A DNA stretch of 64,000 nucleotides from contig CM038702.1 in NCBI GenBank assembly GCA_021613375.1, positions 21,456,349-21,520,348 on the forward strand. The letters are read 5' to 3'. The position numbers were made by a program, and so were the translations under genes. The first letter of the stretch is position 1. Every line of letters begins with the position of its first letter. This document shows, one piece after another, positions 59,898 to 64,000 of the stretch. The notes beneath the pieces were generated by a model. The model was given only the letters and a program-made list of their open reading frames with translations, had not been told where the DNA came from and did no database searches. The stretch comes from Megaleporinus macrocephalus. Its lineage: Eukaryota; Chordata; Actinopteri; Characiformes; Anostomidae.

Positions 59898-61799
59898 GTT
59901 CCAGGTGAGTATTTTGATGAATTAAGTTATTATAATTCAACCAATAATGTAGACCACTCTTTACCTCTGCACATGATATCGGAAACATCTTGGTACAGAC
60001 ATCAGACAGATGTTTTAATTCGACGGATATTTCAAATCGATATTTGATGATACAATTTTTGTAATCCAGAAGAGTTGAACGTTTTGGTAATGCTAATACA
60101 AGTACATTTTATTCTTCATAACCTGTAGATACAGAAGTTATGCCATAAGTTAAATGCTAATCCAGGCAGATTATAGACTACATTTTCACATTAGTTCATC
60201 TATCAGTATCAGCAGATATGTTCATTCAAATATTTGATATTAAATATTGGTAACTGGTAACTTAGCAACTAGCTAAACCATCGGTCGCGTGCTGCAGTGG
60301 GCGAGAACAAGCCGTGACGCAGTCTCTCTTTAACTAGAGTGTCTCAGTAATCTGTTTTATGAGGAGAGATGTCAGACAGAACGCTGCTACTTAAACAGCT
60401 GCCTACCTAGACAGCCTACTAAGACACTCACTAGGTTTTGAGACAGACCCATGATGAACTTAACCTTGTTTAACTAATCAAACATCACTGGTGCCTTTAC
60501 CCTACACTGTGTCCTGGTCTGTCCTACTACCAGTAAAAACTAGTATACTGTCCATATCATGCAGCTCAAATACAAATACCTGCAACCATACAGACACCAC
60601 CAACAGCCCCCCTCCCATCACTCGCCTCAACCCCCCCCCTCCGCCTCACACCCCCGCCGCCTCACACCCCCTCCGCTCCCAGCTTGCTTTTTGCAAGCCT
60701 TTGTCTGTGGAGGCGGTTGAGCGTTTGAGGGGAAGACCCAGGGGATCGAAGCCGACTGAAAGCAGGAGATCCCTGAGCTCGGGGCCACAGGCATGCACAC
60801 CGGAATGCTGACAAGGCCAGAGATGTGACCCGCATGGAGATGACTTCATCAGGAGACGCTGGGCCTCTCAATTTCGCTGTGATTCATCCGTGGAGTGCAC
60901 GGAAAAGCATATTAGACAACGCAGACATCTGATTGTTGCTCTGCATCCTCCACAATCCATTAAACAAAGAGCACAGTATCAGAGAGCAGGAGAACGTTTC
61001 CATAAGTGCCGTATCCATTACTTAATTATTTCTTGATTACTCAATTTAAGAAAAATTATCTTGTTTAAATATTCTCTTCATGTTTAACCTTACAATATGC
61101 AGATCCTTTAAATGTGTCCATATCATGGAAAACTGATTTTTCCTCACTTTACTAAATAAAAGAATTGAATGTAGTAAGTAAGCGTCATTAAAACGGCATA
61201 CCGTTTAATACAGTCTATCTTAGAAACAAAGGTGCAATAACGGTCCGTCTGGATTCTTTTATATCCGTCATGTCACAAAGAAAGAAAACATTATCATTAG
61301 CATATACCCACATATTCATCCTGTAGACGTTTAGCTCCGCCCACTCAGGCTAAAGTTATAAGGAGTGTTGGGCTGCTTTCGGACTAAAGACAAATCAGCC
61401 AATCAGAAGAGAGGTCATTTACACAGCTCAGTCCTAAAGGCACGGAAACAAACCAGCTTGTTTAATTAAGGGATAAAGACAGGTTGCTCCTGGAAAATGA
61501 TCATGTAAAAACAAACTTTTTAAGTCAATCACAAGGAAAAAACAAATAATACAATGCACATTATATGTAGGATATGGACCTTTTGAATATTCTACTCGTA
61601 CTGGAGCTTGTGAAACCTCAATAACTGAAAGATTAACTGATTTCAAAAATGTGTGACTGCAGTTCTCCTCATAGATGAATCAACAGTGATGAGCTGTTGC
61701 ATGGTGATGATGATGACGCATATGTTATATTCTCCTACATATCTCTCGTACAGTACGAAACAGAGCATGCTGGACATAAGCATTTTTTATATATGCATT

Positions 61800-61801
<2 letters not shown>

Positions 61802-61847
<46 letters not shown>

Positions 61848-61861
61848 ATAACAATAACAAC

Positions 61862-61895
<34 letters not shown>
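61802..61895 (+). repeat. Two (TA)n microsatellites separated by acaataacaataacaac
   Basis: TA runs at 61802-61843 and 61864-61895 with a 20-bp A-rich spacer. Confidence 0.93.
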
Positions 61896-61897
<2 letters not shown>

Positions 61898-62527
61898 TTT
61901 ACAGAAACTTTTATTGTCTGTCCGTTTAAAATGTATTGTTGGGATCATTTATCGAACCACACTGATATCTGTATTTGCATAAACTGATTAGGGATGAGCA
62001 AACATGGAACACGTTCCGAAATAAAAGGCTTTATAAAATGAGCATGCTGTGTAAGTGTGTTTACACAGCTACACACACATAAGCACGCAGCCTCACACAA
62101 TAGGGGTAGTCAGTAGAGGGGTGATAAACAGATGTGGACGTGGCCGTTTGCCTCCCAAGCAGCATGTCACAAAGCATGACAGTGACGGACGCTGACAGAC
62201 ACTTGCCCCTCCTCCTCACTTCCGGTTCTCAGTTTTCTATGCATAGACACGGATAAAGGCACAGCTGACTCTGAAAGAAGTCATCACCGCCACGACAAAG
62301 GAATCAACCTTGTAAATCTTAGCCTCAGCCTGAGTGGAAAGGTTGACAACAAATCCAGTCAAAAGTCTGGACACACCACACTGAATGCTTATCGTTGTCT
62401 TGAATACATTTTGATCTATAGGCTCATACATTTGTTGGCAAGTAGTTTTTAAAAAGTTTTCTGCAGCCCCCTTAGTGCCCACCTATTTAAGAACCACTGC
62501 TCTACATAGTGTAGATATGAGCCACAT

Positions 62528-63080
62528 GGGCTGCGTCTGAAATCGCGTACATCCATACTGAACTGTTCACAAAAGTTCCCACGGGACGTACTGCACCGGC
62601 AGACATTTGTAAGTATGCAGCCCCAGCACACTGAGCTATCCCATGATTCCATCGGAGCCACGGAGGAATTCAAAGCGGAGAAATAAGTGGTGAAAAGCGG
62701 AACGTCGGCTGTGTGTACGTAGCTACGGCTAGTAAACTTCTGCTACAGGAGTTAGCGCTGCTTCTGAGGTAAACAATCATTAAATTCCTTCCGTTTCATC
62801 TTCTCTGAGCTACAGCTCGACACAGTGTGAGTACATATTCAGACAAACAAACAGATCAGGGTCACAAACAGTCTCTAAATCAGTCAGTAAACGGGGCTTT
62901 TAAATGAATAGCGGGACTTTTACGGCGGTGGTCTGACGTCTTGCGGCACAGGACATTGGTAGCATGGCGGAAGTAGTACGTCCGAGGTTGTTGGGATACT
63001 AAACACTCGCACACTGAAAGAGCACACTGCTAGCTCCAACTGAGTACGTACTGATCAAGTACGTGATTTCAGACACACCC
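62528..63080. mobile_element. MITE family M, copy A
   Basis: Ends GGGCTGCGTCTGAAATCGCG at the left and, reversed at the right, GGGTGTGTCTGAAATCACGT. The 553-bp interior (tatcccatgattccatcgga, gtgtgtacgtagctacggct, gagctacagctcgacac, tggtctgacgtctt) is shared in the same order with copy B directly downstream. TIRs of this GGGCTG(C/T)GTCTGAAAT type suggest a cut-and-paste DNA element, but the superfamily is not settled because no clear target duplication is visible. Confidence 0.8.
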
Positions 63081-63082
63081 AT

Positions 63083-63675
63083 GCGCTGCGTCTGAAATCA
63101 CCTACTTGCTCAGTAGTGAAATCAGTAGGCGAGCGCGGCTAGTATGTCTGAATACTCAGTAGGTATTGAGTAGTAGGCGAACGGTACCCGGATCACCTAC
63201 TGAATCAGCAGCCATTTTTATGTAGGCAAACACAGCACACTGTGCTATCCCATGATACACCTGGAGCCACGGATGAATTTAAAGCGGAGGAAAGAAACAG
63301 TGAAAAGTGAAACGTCAGCTGTGTGTACGCAGCTACGGCTAGTGAACTGCCGCTACAGAAGTTAGCGCTACTGCTGAGGTAAACAATGATTACATTCCTC
63401 CCGTTTAGTCTTCTCAGAGCTACAGCTCGACACCGTAAGAGTACATATTCAGACAAACACACAGATCAGTGTCACAAAAAGTATCTAAATCTGTAGGACT
63501 TTTACGGTGGTGGTCTGACGTCTTATGTCACAGGACGCTGGCAATATGGCGGATGTAGTACATCCAAGCTTGTGCAGCTACTAAAACTCGCCTACTGAAA
63601 TTACATAGTAGTCTGCCGCTCGAGCAGTACGTACTGACTCTAATCTAGTACCTACTGACTAGTAGGCGATTTCAG
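63083..63675. mobile_element. MITE family M, copy B (head-to-tail with copy A)
   Basis: Starts gcgctgcgtctgaaatcacc and ends, reversed, ctgaaatcgcctactagtca. The interior matches copy A, with longer subterminal parts built from cctact/agtagg repeats (ctactgaatcag, cagtaggtattgagtagtag). The two copies are separated by about two bases. Confidence 0.8.
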
Positions 63676-64000
63676 AATGCAAAACATGGATCACACAGTC
63701 AGAAGAACAATAACCCAGCCTGAAGGATGGAAGTGCAGTGATAGGATGATTAAAACACAGAAGTTCAATCAGTTCAATCAGTCAATTTCTATCTGTCAAT
63801 ATGAACTGAAGCCTTTTCCTTTTGTATTGTTTCATATTTCCGTGTTACACAGGGAAGGTCACTGAGATAGCTGAGTGTTTCCTCTTGATGACATGTGGGG
63901 GTGGTTGGAGAGAAAGTTCAGCGTTAAATTACTGGTTAATACTGTTGTCTATCCACCCACTGACGTATGGTGATGTTCTCATGAATCAAAAGAAAGTGGT

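Larger units (their letters stand above)
24904..64000 (-). other. Upstream copine intron or 5' flank
   Basis: Beyond the acceptor at 24904 I found no exon carrying the expected VSC(R) end of the previous copine segment, no start codon context and no other host gene. Since the first visible exon begins in mid-codon, at least the near part must be intron. The region is dominated by the repeats listed separately. In 35740-36630, 37385-38020, 39290-40130, 51400-53020, 55171-55960, 56216-58730 and 59900-61800 I see only unassigned sequence with short simple repeats. Confidence 0.6.

Noticed and set aside
60491..60811. Pro-rich 106-residue frame as a gene
   Set aside because: It has a simple cct/ccc composition, no recognisable domain and no splice or start support. 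It is kept only as part of a possible conserved non-coding stretch.

Overview
This window is teleost nuclear DNA. It is AT-rich and intron-like, full of (TG)n, (TA)n and (GA)n tracts, and carries fish-type L2 LINEs with TTGAC-type 3' tails, Tc1 and hAT DNA transposons, and a tRNA-derived SINE. The repeat mix would fit an ostariophysan fish (characiform, siluriform or similar), but that is an impression rather than a proof. There is no prokaryotic, plasmid or phage content.

The only host gene I can support is a copine on the minus strand. Three short exons, each with consensus splice sites and mutually compatible phases, lie at 24863-24903, 2851-2897 and 1-79. Read in that order they encode the first half of the C2A domain ([44 protein letters not shown]...). 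They fit the CPNE5/8/9 branch, most like CPNE8. The remaining sequence is intron of this gene or, above 24903, further intron or 5' flank. No complete host gene was found.

Layout. 0-7 kb: intron with small dispersed repeats. 7.2-15.4 kb: two nearly intact copies of the same L2 LINE, tail to tail, about 1 kb apart. The left copy is inserted in a Tc1 remnant; the right copy carries an expanded, rearranged 3'UTR. 16.6-17.8 kb: a SINE whose tRNA-like head has been amplified about 45 times as a 20-bp minisatellite. 19.4-20.1 kb: an inverted repeat around two AT microsatellites. 21.5-23.1 kb: a 560-bp tandem duplication, one half of which was hit by a composite hAT-type element. 28.1-30.4 kb: L1-like and L2-like LINE remnants. 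30.4-33.7 kb: two arrays of one 23-bp repeat family. 34.2-39.3 kb: Tc1, hAT and L2 remnants, including a hAT element with a BED-finger exon. 41.5-48.1 kb: a 6.7-kb satellite of 67/68-bp monomers with a 1,824-bp higher-order period. 49.6-51.1 kb: a 1.6-kb purine-only tract. 53-64 kb: an L2 tail, two further hAT elements with perfect 8-bp target duplications, and a head-to-tail pair of one MITE family.

Nothing here works as a gene system beyond the copine. The interest lies in the repeats: recently mobile LINEs, datable nested insertions, minisatellites born from transposon parts, and a satellite with higher-order structure inside or beside a host gene. All alignments were done by eye, so approximate boundaries may be off by tens of bases. 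Target-duplication and splice-site coordinates were counted directly.
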